Positions 17,515-26,510 of a stretch of 64,000 nucleotides of DNA are shown piece by piece. This DNA is from Hyphomicrobiales bacterium (GTDB taxonomy: Bacteria; Pseudomonadota; Alphaproteobacteria; Rhizobiales; Rhizobiaceae). The first letter of the stretch is position 1. The number at the start of each line of letters is the position of its first letter. A program made the translations under genes and the position numbers. The notes under the pieces are model-generated. The model worked only from the letters and a program-made list of their open reading frames with translations. It ran no database searches and was not told where the DNA came from. Where the stretch lies: assembly GCA_900471605.1 (NCBI GenBank), contig UCEY01000028.1:1-64000 (forward strand), read 5' to 3'.

Positions 17515-18858
17515 CTATCGGAGCTCGATCGCGACCTGCGTTCCAGCAGAACCGCTTTTGAGGCTGACCTGCCCCCGATGGTTCGCGACGATCTGTTTCA
17601 CCAGGCTCAGACCGAGGCCGGCGCCCCTGCTTTTCGGGGTGACGCGATAGAAGGGTTCGAAAACCAGGTCCTGATGTTCGGCCGGTATGCCGGGCCCTTC
17701 GTCGGCCACGTTGATGCGCCCGCCCGCCGAAACCGAGATGGTGATCATCCCGCGATTGCCGCCGTGGTCGATCGCGTTGCGCACCAGGTTGCTGATCGCT
17801 CTCGGCAGGGCGGAGGGGCTGCCGCGGCGTTCGAGGCTTTCCACCTCGCTTTCAAATGAGATCTGGTAACCCGCCGCAATCGCCAGGGGCGCAAGGTCGG
17901 CAACCACCGTTCGGGCGAGATCGACGAGATCGACCGCCCCGCCGACATCCGTCGCCTGGTCGTTGCGCTCAAAATCGAGGAGCTGTTCGGCCGTCTCGGC
18001 CAGGCGCGCGACGTCGCTCAACAATCGGCTGCGTTCGTGGCCCTCGGCCATTCCGTCGATCCGCGTCTGCATGATGGCGATCGGCGTGCGGAGCTCATGT
18101 GCCGCGTCGATCAGGAAGCGCTGGCGTTTCCTGAACTCGTTCTCGAGCCGCTCGAGTGTTCCGTTGAATGCGATCACCAGCGGAGCGACTTCCTTGGGAA
18201 TCCCCTCTACCGGCAGGCGTGCTCCATGCTGGCGGGGTTCGATCTGCGATGCTTTGTCAGCGACATCGCTCACCCTTGCGAGCGCGCGCCGCACGATTCG
18301 GGGAACGGTAAGGAAGATCGCCGGCAGGGCCACGACGATCAAAGTAATATAAATCGGGTAAGTGCCGCCCAGAAGGGTGAGAACGGGCCAGCCTTTGTCC
18401 GCAAAACCGCCGGACAGAATGCGGACTTCCCCCACCGCAGTTTCTACGCGTTCGATCGACGCAACCTCGTTTGTACCCGCCGATCCCCGTATGTCCGCGT
18501 CCTGGAACAGGTGCGCCACAGGAGCAATCCCGGCATAGGGCGCAGGTATGGCGCCATAGGATACCGAAGCACCGTCCGTCGTGGCCGCGACATACCAAAG
18601 CCCCTTGTTCTGCATTTTAAGCGATAGCAGTTCCGGCGTATCGCGCAGTTGGAACTTTCCCTGCGGATCGCGTTTCACTGCCGTCGCCACCGCGGCACTG
18701 ATTTTGTCCTCCACGAAAATGTTCGGCGACATTCTCGTGGTAGCCCATACGCAAAGCCCGATGATCACGACAGCAACCACGGCGACGATCACGAGGCTAA
18801 GCCGCCAACTCAGCCTCCACCAAAGCGACGGGTTCGACTTGTTCGCCTCGTGCATCAT
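17515..18858 (-). CDS. two-component sensor histidine kinase
   Basis: A 447-residue membrane kinase. TM1 is LSLVIVAVVAVVIIGLCVWA (about residues 19-38), a periplasmic sensor region of about 120 residues follows, and TM2 is near LLGGTYPIYITLIVVALPAI. A HAMP-like linker precedes the phospho-acceptor H-box DAAHELRTPIAIMQTRIDG. The ATPase part has NLVRNAIDHGG (N-box), DEGPGIP (G1) and GAGLGLSLVKQI (G2). Its start overlaps the stop of the response regulator gene by four bases, so they form one operon. Confidence 0.93.
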   Translation of the reverse strand: MMHEANKSNPSLWWRLSWRLSLVIVAVVAVVIIGLCVWATTRMSPNIFVEDKISAAVATAVKRDPQGKFQLRDTPELLSLKMQNKGLWYVAATTDGASVSYGAIPAPYAGIAPVAHLFQDADIRGSAGTNEVASIERVETAVGEVRILSGGFADKGWPVLTLLGGTYPIYITLIVVALPAIFLTVPRIVRRALARVSDVADKASQIEPRQHGARLPVEGIPKEVAPLVIAFNGTLERLENEFRKRQRFLIDAAHELRTPIAIMQTRIDGMAEGHERSRLLSDVARLAETAEQLLDFERNDQATDVGGAVDLVDLARTVVADLAPLAIAAGYQISFESEVESLERRGSPSALPRAISNLVRNAIDHGGNRGMITISVSAGGRINVADEGPGIPAEHQDLVFEPFYRVTPKSRGAGLGLSLVKQIVANHRGQVSLKSGSAGTQVAIELR

Positions 18859-19526
18859 TCTTCCTTCAGGAGATATCCGACACCCCGGATGTTATGGACT
18901 GCGACGCCGGCACCGGCATCCGTCAGTCGCTTGCGCAGCCTGGAAATATGCGCATCGAGCGCGTTCGACTGGATCTCTTCTTCATAATTATAGACCGCCG
19001 CCTCAAGCGTCGACCGAAGGACGGTCTTGTCTTTGCGCTTGGCGAGCGCCGCCAGGACAAGAAGTTCGCGCCGGGGCAGGTCGAGCGGGGCCGATTCGAC
19101 GGTCACGCTCAGATGCAGGGGATCGATCACCATACGGCCGACCGTGATCTGAAGTTCCGTCAGACTTGGCGGCCGTCGCAGAACTGCCCGCAATCGAGCC
19201 ATCAGCTCGTCGACAAGAAACGGCTTGCCCAGATAATCGTCCGCGCCGACATCCAAACCCTCGACACGCTCCAAGGGCTCATTGCGGGCCGTCAGCACGA
19301 TGATCGGCGTGTCGGCGCCCGACCGCCTCAACATCGGAATGAAGCTCAGCCCTTCGCCATCAGGCAAACGCCGATCCAGCAGGATCGCATCGTAGGTGTT
19401 CTGGCGAGTCAGCTCGAAAGCGTCGGCAAGATGCATGGTGTGATCGGTAACGATGCCATGCTTGCTCAGCGCCGCCGACAGCGCGTCCGCCAGCTCCCTC
19501 TCGTCCTCAATCAAAAGAAGTCTCAT
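18855..19526 (-). CDS. OmpR/PhoB-family response regulator
   Basis: A 223-residue regulator, starting at ATG 19526 (MRLLLIEDERELADALSAAL); a longer frame to 19580 adds an Arg-rich run unlike the family. The receiver has the acidic pair ED at residues 7-8, phospho-Asp in AILLDRRLPDG, Thr in VLTARNE and Lys in YLGKPF. The C-terminal winged helix includes NALDAHISRLRKRLTDAG and NIRGVGYLL. It is divergent from the second RND operon, which it probably controls. Confidence 0.93.
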   Translation of the reverse strand: MRLLLIEDERELADALSAALSKHGIVTDHTMHLADAFELTRQNTYDAILLDRRLPDGEGLSFIPMLRRSGADTPIIVLTARNEPLERVEGLDVGADDYLGKPFLVDELMARLRAVLRRPPSLTELQITVGRMVIDPLHLSVTVESAPLDLPRRELLVLAALAKRKDKTVLRSTLEAAVYNYEEEIQSNALDAHISRLRKRLTDAGAGVAVHNIRGVGYLLKEE

Positions 19527-19568
19527 CGCCGCTTCGTTCTCCGGTCTCCTCCTTCTCCGCCGCGAAGA

Positions 19569-19618
19569 TTGCGGCAGCATTACGAGGACGGGAGAGCCGG
19601 CAGGTAATGCTGCTGCAA
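19569..19618. promoter_or_regulatory. long inverted repeat in the divergent promoter between response regulator and second RND operon
   Basis: GCAGCATTAC (19574-19583) and GTAATGCTGC (19604-19613) are perfect 10-bp arms 20 bp apart; after one mismatch they extend by TTGC and GCAA. The location, between the regulator start and the adaptor start, suggests a regulator-binding site, although OmpR-type proteins usually use direct repeats. It could also fold as an RNA hairpin. Confidence 0.45.
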
Positions 19619-19709
19619 TTGTCGAAGCCTAGCAACCGGAACCATCCAGTCGCGAAATGCGAGACGCCGCCCGTGGGTGGCCGTGCTTCACATCCAGGGA
19701 ATGTCGCTT

Positions 19710-20867
19710 ATGGCTTTGAAATGGACGATGAGATTGACCCAGGCGGGGCTGCTTCTGGGAGGCGTCTATGTCGCTGTCGTGCTTATCGATCCCGCACGCG
19801 GAACGATCGATGCGAATGAGCGGGTGAAAGAGGTCGTGCAGGCGGTGGCGGCGGGTCAGATCGATAAACCGCTGGAACTGGCCTCTTCGGAGATTGCCGA
19901 CATCCGGCCCACGTCCATGGCGGAGCGGCTGCGGGTCAGCGGGGACCTCGAGCCGATCAATCGTGCCGTCCTGCATGCCAAGGATGGAGGGAGGATCGTG
20001 GAGGTTCGCGCCGTTGCGGGACAGGCGGTCAAGGCGGGAGACGTGCTGGTCCGTTTCGAGACGGACGATCTCCGCTCGATCCTCAGGCAGCGTGAAGGGG
20101 ATCGCGATGTCGCCATGGCGGAAATGCTGCTTGCCATGCAGTCGCTCAACCGGATCGAACAGCTCGCGGTAAAGAACATCGCAAGCCAGGAGCAGCTCGA
20201 CAAGGCGCGAAGCGAGGTAACCGCCACGACGGCCAGACTGAAGAGCCTTTCGGCCCAGGCGGACATCGCGCGCACCGGCCTGCGGGACGCGGAAATCCTG
20301 GCGCCGTTCGACGGCGTGATCTCAAAGCGGGCGATCGATCCGGGCTCCCGCGTCGCAGCCGGTGCCGAGCTTTTCACCCTCGTCGATACAAGTGTTCTCG
20401 AAGCAAAAGTCCTGGTCTCGACGCGCGATGTGCCCCGCATCGCCATCGGTCAACGGGCAGAACTTCACATCGACGGGCTGGACGGGCAAACCGTTTTCGG
20501 ACGCGTGGATCGTATCGGCCCCATCGCCGATCCCGGTACACGGTTCATCCCGGTCTATATCCGGCTTTCCGACAATGACGCCCGTCTGCGGGGCGGAATG
20601 TTCGCGACCGGCTCGATCCTGGTCCGGCAAAATGAAGACGCGATCGTGATCCCGGCGATCTCGCTGCGCAGGGACGAGACGGGAGACTACGTCCTCAAGC
20701 TGAAAAGAGGCCGTCTCGTTCGCCAGCCCGTGACCGTCGGATCGGGCTGGGGCGGAAAGGACAGTGTCGAGATTTCCAGGGGCCTGGCTTACGGCGACAC
20801 GATCGTGACCGTGCCGCTGCCTCGCCTGAAGCCGGACGTCGCCGTTACGATCCCGAAGGCGGGCTGA
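19710..20867 (+). CDS. RND efflux periplasmic adaptor (second system)
   Basis: An adaptor of 385 residues from the start chosen here. ATG 19710 has CAGGGA about ten bases upstream; ATG 19701 (three codons earlier) and GTG 19677 are in-frame alternatives. An uncleaved N-terminal membrane anchor (AGLLLGGVYVAVVLI) replaces the lipobox of the first system. Lipoyl halves are VEVRAVAGQAVKAGDVLVRF and LAPFDGVISKRAIDPGSRV, flanking a short helical hairpin. The RND pump gene follows after one base, so translation is coupled. Confidence 0.9.
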   Translation: MALKWTMRLTQAGLLLGGVYVAVVLIDPARGTIDANERVKEVVQAVAAGQIDKPLELASSEIADIRPTSMAERLRVSGDLEPINRAVLHAKDGGRIVEVRAVAGQAVKAGDVLVRFETDDLRSILRQREGDRDVAMAEMLLAMQSLNRIEQLAVKNIASQEQLDKARSEVTATTARLKSLSAQADIARTGLRDAEILAPFDGVISKRAIDPGSRVAAGAELFTLVDTSVLEAKVLVSTRDVPRIAIGQRAELHIDGLDGQTVFGRVDRIGPIADPGTRFIPVYIRLSDNDARLRGGMFATGSILVRQNEDAIVIPAISLRRDETGDYVLKLKRGRLVRQPVTVGSGWGGKDSVEISRGLAYGDTIVTVPLPRLKPDVAVTIPKAG

Positions 20868-20868
20868 C

Positions 20869-23800
20869 ATGTTTCTCACGCGCATTTCCGTCACCCATCC
20901 CGTCTTCGCCACCATGATGATGGTGGTGCTGCTCGTGCTCGGCGCCTTTTCCTACGGGCGCCTCGGCATCGACCAATTCCCGAATGTCGACGTCCCGGTT
21001 GTCGTGGTCACGACGACCTACCCGGGCGCCACGCCCGAAACCGTCGAGACTGAGGTGACCAGACCCATCGAGGAGGCACTCAATACGGTCAGCGGCCTCG
21101 ATGAAATAACATCGACCTCCTACGAAGGACGGTCGGTGGTCATTGCCCAATTCAAGCTGGAGGTCGAAAGCACGACCGCGGCGCAGGATGTCCGCGACAA
21201 GATAGCGGCACTCGAGGCAGATCTTCCGGAAGATACCGACAAGCCTGTCGTGGCGCGGTTCAACCCATCCGACGAGCCGATACTTTCGGTGGCGGTCAGT
21301 TCGTCCTCCCTCGGGATGCCGGAACTCACCGCTGTCGCCGACCAGCGCGTGCTGCGCCAGCTGACGGCAGTGTCCGGCGTCGGGCAGGCGACGCTGATCG
21401 GCGGTCAGAAGCGGCAGGTGGACATCAGCATCGACGAGACGCGGCTGCGTGCCCTGGGCATCGGCATTGACGAGGTCGTCAAGGCGCTGCGAACCACCAA
21501 CAGGAACAGCCCCGCCGGAAGCTTCGTCAGCGGTATTTCCGAACGTACCATTCAGGTCCAGGGTCGGATTGCGGAACCGCGCGACTTTCTGGACATGATT
21601 GTCGCCCGCCGTGGCGGCGGGCCCGTCTATATCCGCGATGTCGCCACCGTGAAGGATGGCGCGGCAGACCCTGAAAGCCGGGCGATCTACAACGGCGAAA
21701 CGGCGCTCGCCATTGCCGTCGTCAAGGTCCGGGACGCCAATACCGTGCAGGTGGTAAGCGATGTCCGCCGGCGGCTCGATCAGCTGAACGCCGAATTGAG
21801 CGCCCGGGATGTGCGGCTCCAGATCATCACGGATGCCTCGATGCCCATTCAGGAGTCGCTCGCTCAGGTGCAATCGACCCTGGTCGAGGGAGCAGCGCTG
21901 GCGGTCGTCATCGTCTTCCTGTTCCTCAACTCGTGGCGAAGCACGGTGATCACGGGGCTGACGCTTCCGATCGCCATGATCGGCACGCTCGCCGTCATCG
22001 ATTTTCTCGGCTTCACGCTCAACATGCTCAGCCTGCTGGCATTGACGCTTTCGATCGGAATTCTCGTCGATGATGCGATCGTCGTGCGAGAGAACATCAC
22101 GCGCCATCTTCATATGGGCAAGTCGCATCTCAGGGCGGCTCTCGACGGCACGAACGAGATCGGGCTGGCGGTGACGGCGACGACCGCCACGATCATCGCG
22201 GTCTTCCTTCCTGTCGCGTTCATGGAAGGCATGGTTGGCCGCTTCTTCTATGAGTTCGGGGTTACGGTTTCCGCTGCCGTGCTGATCTCGCTCTTCGTCG
22301 CCTTCACGCTCGACCCGATGCTCTCCAGCGTCTGGCACGATCCCGATGCGGAGCCCGATGCAAGACGCGGCCCGGTCGGACGGCTGATTGCCCGCTTCGA
22401 TGCCGGGTTCGAAAGGCTCACCATGCGTTATCGAAAGATCATCCGCTGGACGCTGCGACATCGCCTCATCACGCTCGTGACGACCTGCGGCATTTTCGCC
22501 GGCAGCATTCTGATGGTTCCCCTGGTGGGCGTCGAATTCATCCCCGATGCGGACGAGGGGCGCTTCCAGATCCACGTGACGACGCCGGCCGGTTCCTCGC
22601 TGGATTACACCCGCACCAAGGTCGGGCAGATCGAGAAGGCGCTGCGCGAGTTTCAGGAGGTCGCTTCGATCTACTCGACGATCAATACCGGCAGTAGCAT
22701 GGGCAAACACAAAGCCGCCATTCTCGTCAGCCTCGTGCCGCTGGAAAAACGCCAACGAACGCCTGCCGCCATCGCGGATCCGATCCGCGAGCGCCTGTCC
22801 GTCATAGCGGGCATCGAGATCGCCATCATCCAGGAGGGCCTGGGTGGCGGCGCCAGTCCGATTCAGCTCAGCGTTCTGGGAGACGACCGGGCGGTGCTGG
22901 AAAAGATCGCCGCGGATCTGATCGCCGACATGCGCCGGGTCCCCGGCCTGGTGGACGTCAATGCGACCGCCGGCGATACGAAGCCGATCCTTTCCGTTCG
23001 GCTCAAGCGTGAGCAGGCAAGCGATCTGGGTGTCGGCATCTCCGAACTGGCCGGCCTGCTCTCGCCGCTGATCGGCGGCGAAAACGTCTCCACCTGGACC
23101 GACGCAGATGGACAAACCTACGATGTCGTCGTCCGGCTTCCACAGGACCAGCGCACAGATGCTGCCGCCATCGGGGAATTGATGCTGAAGGCTTCAGGCG
23201 ACGAGGCGAGTGGCAGCCCGCATATGATCCGGCTCGATCAGGTCGCTGACATTACGGTCGTCCCGGCCGCCTCCGAAATCCGGCGTCTCGACATGTCGAG
23301 AGAGGTTCTGATCTCGGCTGCTGTGTCCGGTAGAGCCGTAGGGGATGTCACGGTCGAACTGGAGGCCAGGATTGCCAGGCAGGATCTTCCTGCGGGCTAT
23401 CGCATAAAGTTCGGAGGCGATGCCGAAGACATCGCGGACGCCACAGGCAACATGTTCAGGGCGCTGATCATGGCGGTGGTCTTCATCTATGTCGTGCTGG
23501 CGTCCCAGTTCGGAAGCTTTACCCAGCCGATCGCCATCATGGCTGCGCTTCCGCTGTCGCTGGTGGGCGTGATCCTTGGCTTGCTGGTGGCGGGAAGCAC
23601 CATCAACATGTTCTCGATGATCGGCTTCATCATGCTGATGGGGCTCGTTACCAAGAATGGCATTCTGCTGGTCGACTTTGCCAACCGGGAGCGCCGGCGC
23701 GGTCTTTTGCTCTCCGAGGCACTGGTCAACGCGGGTGCGACCCGCTTCCGCCCGATCATGATGACGACGCTTGCGATGATATTCGGCATGATCCCGCTTG

Positions 23801-24066
23801 CTATGGCAGCTTCCGGCGGCGGCGCGCAACGCGCTCCAATGGCACATGCGGTCATTGGCGGTCTCGTCAGTTCCACCCTTCTTACCCTGGTCGTGGTGCC
23901 CGTGATCCTGTCCTACCTGGACGGCCTGACGCGCCGGGTCTTCCCAAGTGCCGCCAAATCATCAGAGAGGCGGGAGGATGCCGGGATCGGGGCCATCGGG
24001 AGCAATTCCGGACGACCCCATCCGGGATCGAATGCCGAACACGGCGCGGGCCTGCCGACACAATGA
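20869..24066 (+). CDS. RND efflux pump, inner-membrane permease (second system)
   Basis: A 1065-residue HAE1-type RND pump. TM1 begins TRISVTHPVFATMMMVVLLV, followed by YGRLGIDQFPNVDVPVVVV. The proton-relay Asp pair is in ILVDDAIVVREN (TM4), and TM10 has LMGLVTKNGILLVDFANRE with the conserved Lys. Porter and docking domains sit in the two large periplasmic loops. A hydrophilic Ser/Arg-rich C-terminal extension of about 40 residues follows TM12. The stop overlaps a 35-codon membrane ORF by ATGA. Confidence 0.94.
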   Translation: MFLTRISVTHPVFATMMMVVLLVLGAFSYGRLGIDQFPNVDVPVVVVTTTYPGATPETVETEVTRPIEEALNTVSGLDEITSTSYEGRSVVIAQFKLEVESTTAAQDVRDKIAALEADLPEDTDKPVVARFNPSDEPILSVAVSSSSLGMPELTAVADQRVLRQLTAVSGVGQATLIGGQKRQVDISIDETRLRALGIGIDEVVKALRTTNRNSPAGSFVSGISERTIQVQGRIAEPRDFLDMIVARRGGGPVYIRDVATVKDGAADPESRAIYNGETALAIAVVKVRDANTVQVVSDVRRRLDQLNAELSARDVRLQIITDASMPIQESLAQVQSTLVEGAALAVVIVFLFLNSWRSTVITGLTLPIAMIGTLAVIDFLGFTLNMLSLLALTLSIGILVDDAIVVRENITRHLHMGKSHLRAALDGTNEIGLAVTATTATIIAVFLPVAFMEGMVGRFFYEFGVTVSAAVLISLFVAFTLDPMLSSVWHDPDAEPDARRGPVGRLIARFDAGFERLTMRYRKIIRWTLRHRLITLVTTCGIFAGSILMVPLVGVEFIPDADEGRFQIHVTTPAGSSLDYTRTKVGQIEKALREFQEVASIYSTINTGSSMGKHKAAILVSLVPLEKRQRTPAAIADPIRERLSVIAGIEIAIIQEGLGGGASPIQLSVLGDDRAVLEKIAADLIADMRRVPGLVDVNATAGDTKPILSVRLKREQASDLGVGISELAGLLSPLIGGENVSTWTDADGQTYDVVVRLPQDQRTDAAAIGELMLKASGDEASGSPHMIRLDQVADITVVPAASEIRRLDMSREVLISAAVSGRAVGDVTVELEARIARQDLPAGYRIKFGGDAEDIADATGNMFRALIMAVVFIYVVLASQFGSFTQPIAIMAALPLSLVGVILGLLVAGSTINMFSMIGFIMLMGLVTKNGILLVDFANRERRRGLLLSEALVNAGATRFRPIMMTTLAMIFGMIPLAMAASGGGAQRAPMAHAVIGGLVSSTLLTLVVVPVILSYLDGLTRRVFPSAAKSSERREDAGIGAIGSNSGRPHPGSNAEHGAGLPTQ

Positions 24067-24170
24067 CCTGGGTTCGAGCCATTTTCCGCATCCTCGCCAG
24101 ATATATCCTTTCAGCCGTCATCGTGGGCGCGCTGGTTGGAGGGCCGCTCCTCATTCTCCTGCTCAAATAG
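24063..24170 (+). CDS. 35-residue single-span membrane protein coupled to the RND pump
   Basis: Too short for routine gene calling. ATG 24063 overlaps the pump stop (ATGA), and the frame runs 35 codons to TAG. The peptide has a short basic N terminus (MTWVRAIFRILARY) and one hydrophobic helix (ILSAVIVGALVGGPLLILLL) ending in Lys, so a one-pass inner-membrane protein. Translational coupling to the pump, and an uninterrupted hydrophobic frame, argue that it is real. By analogy with AcrZ, which binds AcrB, it could be a small pump partner; that is inference. Other small proteins at RND loci may have the same shape. Confidence 0.6.
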   Translation: MTWVRAIFRILARYILSAVIVGALVGGPLLILLLK

Positions 24171-26197
24171 CTGGTGATATGTGCAGATATCCGGAGGTAG
24201 CGAAACCGACGCTGGCATAGCGCCGGGAAGCCGAATTCTCACCGCCGTTGGGGGTCTGGGCACAGCCACATTTCAGGAATTCAAATAGGACGCGCACTTG
24301 ACGGAGTCGTCCCGCCTTTGGACTCGTCCGTGCCCGGGCCTTATTATCCGGGCGAAGCAGATTTCGATTGTCTGCGGCATGGTTACGAGAAAGCCAAGCC
24401 CAAGAGGCCCGCGCCACATGTGCGGTTTTGACTGAAAAAGTTCGCCAAACCGCACCGATTGTCGACCAAAAAAAGCTGGAAAATCCTGCAAAAACGTCGA
24501 CGCCATGCCGAAAACCAGATCGAGGAGCGCTTAGAGGCTTTGGGCCGGCCACCTGGCGGGCGATTTTTTCGTTTCATCCGCCCGCTCGTCCTGTTCTTCT
24601 GATCTGTCCGGCCAGAGTCGTCAACCCGTGACGGGCCCGAATATCATCCAGACGAGCGACCTTAGCCCTCCCCGCCTCCGACTGCCGAACTAGGGTGAAC
24701 CTCAAACGATCCCACGAAACCCGCCCGCCGATCCGGCTCGGCCGGGGACGAAAGCAGGCTTCGATCTAAAAACTATCGCGCAACGGCCGACCGATTGTTT
24801 CGTCCTTCGCCGAGGAAGACCACCGCCCTGTCCATGAAGGACGCGCAGCGGTATGGTGCAAATGAGAAGCGTCGTCCCCGCAAGCGCGGGCAAGGGCTTT
24901 CATCCGCATGAGCGAAGACGCGATTTCCGCCATACGCCATCGGTTCGGCCGTTCATCCATCCGCCGATCACGACGAGCGAATCCGTGCTCTTGCCGTTCC
25001 GCCCATCGGTCGGGTTTATGAAAATCGCGAGTCTGACCAAACCATCATGAACCGGCGAAACCACCCCCATGCTTGCTGGCCCTATACCGAGCGACTCGGG
25101 ACGCTCCCGATCCTTTTCATGATAGAGCCTTCGATCGCAACGGCAGCCACAACAAAACTCGCGCCCACGGCACCCCGATCGAGCGGCAGTCTGGCTGCGG
25201 ATAGCCGCTTCTCGCGAACGGGTGATTACCTCTGGTCCATCCCCATAGCCAGATGGCCGTCTCGCCTTCGTGGTAACGATTGGTTAACTTGCAGCCAACG
25301 CTACCGCACGTTCTCCAATAATAACTCTCCCGTCCGTAGGCCATCTATCGAGCATTCACGGCCCGCCCATAATTCGTCGGAGATCGAAGATCTTACTCGC
25401 CCATGCTCGCTACATGGAATGAAGTGAGACTTTCGCTTTAAACGCCGGCGGCTCTTCAGCCTGCCGCATGCGCCACATCGCTGGCATCAGAACTGCCGGA
25501 TCGAGTCAAGCACCCCCACTACCTGCCTCCGGGCCGTTTTGCTCTCAATTATTTTGCACCGTGGTTTGCGTTAAAAGCTGACCGCTGCACCGACCGCCGA
25601 AATCGATGTCCCGCAAGTTAGTCCCCCGGCCCCCAAACCGGTCGAGCCAACACCGCGATATGATAGCGCTGCCCGCTGCATTCGTTTGGCGCATGTGTCG
25701 GCCGCTCCGGTTGGCCCACCGCCTCGATCATGCGGCCGGCGGACAGTCCCGCGGAGGCGGCCGCTTGCCAGCTGCCCCGCGGACTCACCTCCGCGCAGCC
25801 ATGCCTTGCCGAACACGGACGATGTGTGGAACCAACGCACCGATCCCGTCAATCAGATCGCGCCAGGCGCCATATTGAGAAAGGGCATGAGAAACTCGAA
25901 AGGCGTCGGAACTCCGCTCTGCTCGGTGAGTGCTGACGGAACGAAGCCCCTCCCCTAGCAACCGTTATTTGCTCGAGAAGCGACCGAGGCAGATCGAATG
26001 AACCGCGCCAACGTGGCACGATAGAGCCCCGTCAAGATGACGCCCCTGCTCACATGCCTGCCACGCCAGTGGATCCGCCCCAATTCCGAACCCATCGCGA
26101 AGGTCGGCGGGGAAAACCGGAACGTCCGACTCATCCTCAGATGAACAGGGCGAGGCGTTCCTGGAGATCGCCGCCCACCCGACCTTAAGTCATCACG
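24171..26197. other. about 2 kb without a credible gene, upstream of repABC
   Basis: Every frame longer than 60 codons here has poor composition, no family resemblance and no ribosome site. I saw no tRNA, insertion sequence or CRISPR. The stretch may be decayed DNA or a replicon junction between the RND cluster and the partition locus. Partition palindromes begin immediately after it. Confidence 0.5.
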
Positions 26198-26213
26198 GTA
26201 GTCCGCGGACTAC
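26198..26213. promoter_or_regulatory. parS-like partition site 1
   Basis: GTAGTCCGCGGACTAC is a perfect 16-bp palindrome, differing from the repABC parS consensus GTTNNCNGCNGNNAAC only at the third base of each end. RepB is expected to bind it. It recurs 87 bp downstream. Confidence 0.75.
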
Positions 26214-26280
26214 CTTACCCGAAGAGAGAAATAGACGCTGACACACCCGCTCCTTTGGCCCACCACATAATCACCATATC

Positions 26281-26304
26281 ACGAGTAGTCCGCGGACTAC
26301 TCGT
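26281..26304. promoter_or_regulatory. parS-like partition site 2 (24-bp palindrome)
   Basis: The same 16-bp core as site 1 (26285-26300) is extended on each side by ACGA/TCGT to a perfect 24-bp palindrome. It lies about 210 bp upstream of repA. Confidence 0.78.
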
Positions 26305-26420
26305 CTCGATCGCAATCGTCCGGCTTGAGGGATAAGCGGCCGGAATTCAGAGAACAAACACCGCTCCAAAAGCCGCGCCTCGGCAGATTTTGAGCCCAAA
26401 ATGACCGTTTGGTTAAGCGT

Positions 26421-26450
26421 TTGTAAATCGGTAACGAATCGGCGCATAAT
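26421..26450 (+). promoter_or_regulatory. predicted repABC promoter
   Basis: TTGTAA (26421) and CATAAT (26445) are separated by 18 bp and lie 60-90 bp before repA. An operator palindrome begins two bases after the -10 element. This arrangement matches autorepressed repABC promoters. Confidence 0.5.
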
Positions 26451-26451
26451 A

Positions 26452-26494
26452 TAACTGCGCAGTTAGAGCGCTTTCTGTAAAAATTGCGCAGTTA
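26452..26494. promoter_or_regulatory. predicted RepA operator: palindrome plus imperfect copy
   Basis: TAACTGCGCAGTTA (26452-26465) is a perfect 14-bp palindrome covering the expected transcription start. A degenerate copy with the same GCGCAGTTA half lies at 26481-26494. RepA, helped by RepB, is known to repress repABC from such palindromes; assignment to this copy is by position. Confidence 0.6.
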
Positions 26495-26510
26495 AACGGG
26501 AAACCCACCA

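Noticed and set aside
20845..23115. 750-codon minus-strand frame across the second RND pump
   Set aside because: A codon-bias shadow of the pump gene; composition rich in Asp, Arg and His with no domain pattern.
24163..24552. 129-codon minus-strand frame in the non-coding region before repABC
   Set aside because: No ribosome site and no family resemblance; its hydrophobic pieces look accidental.
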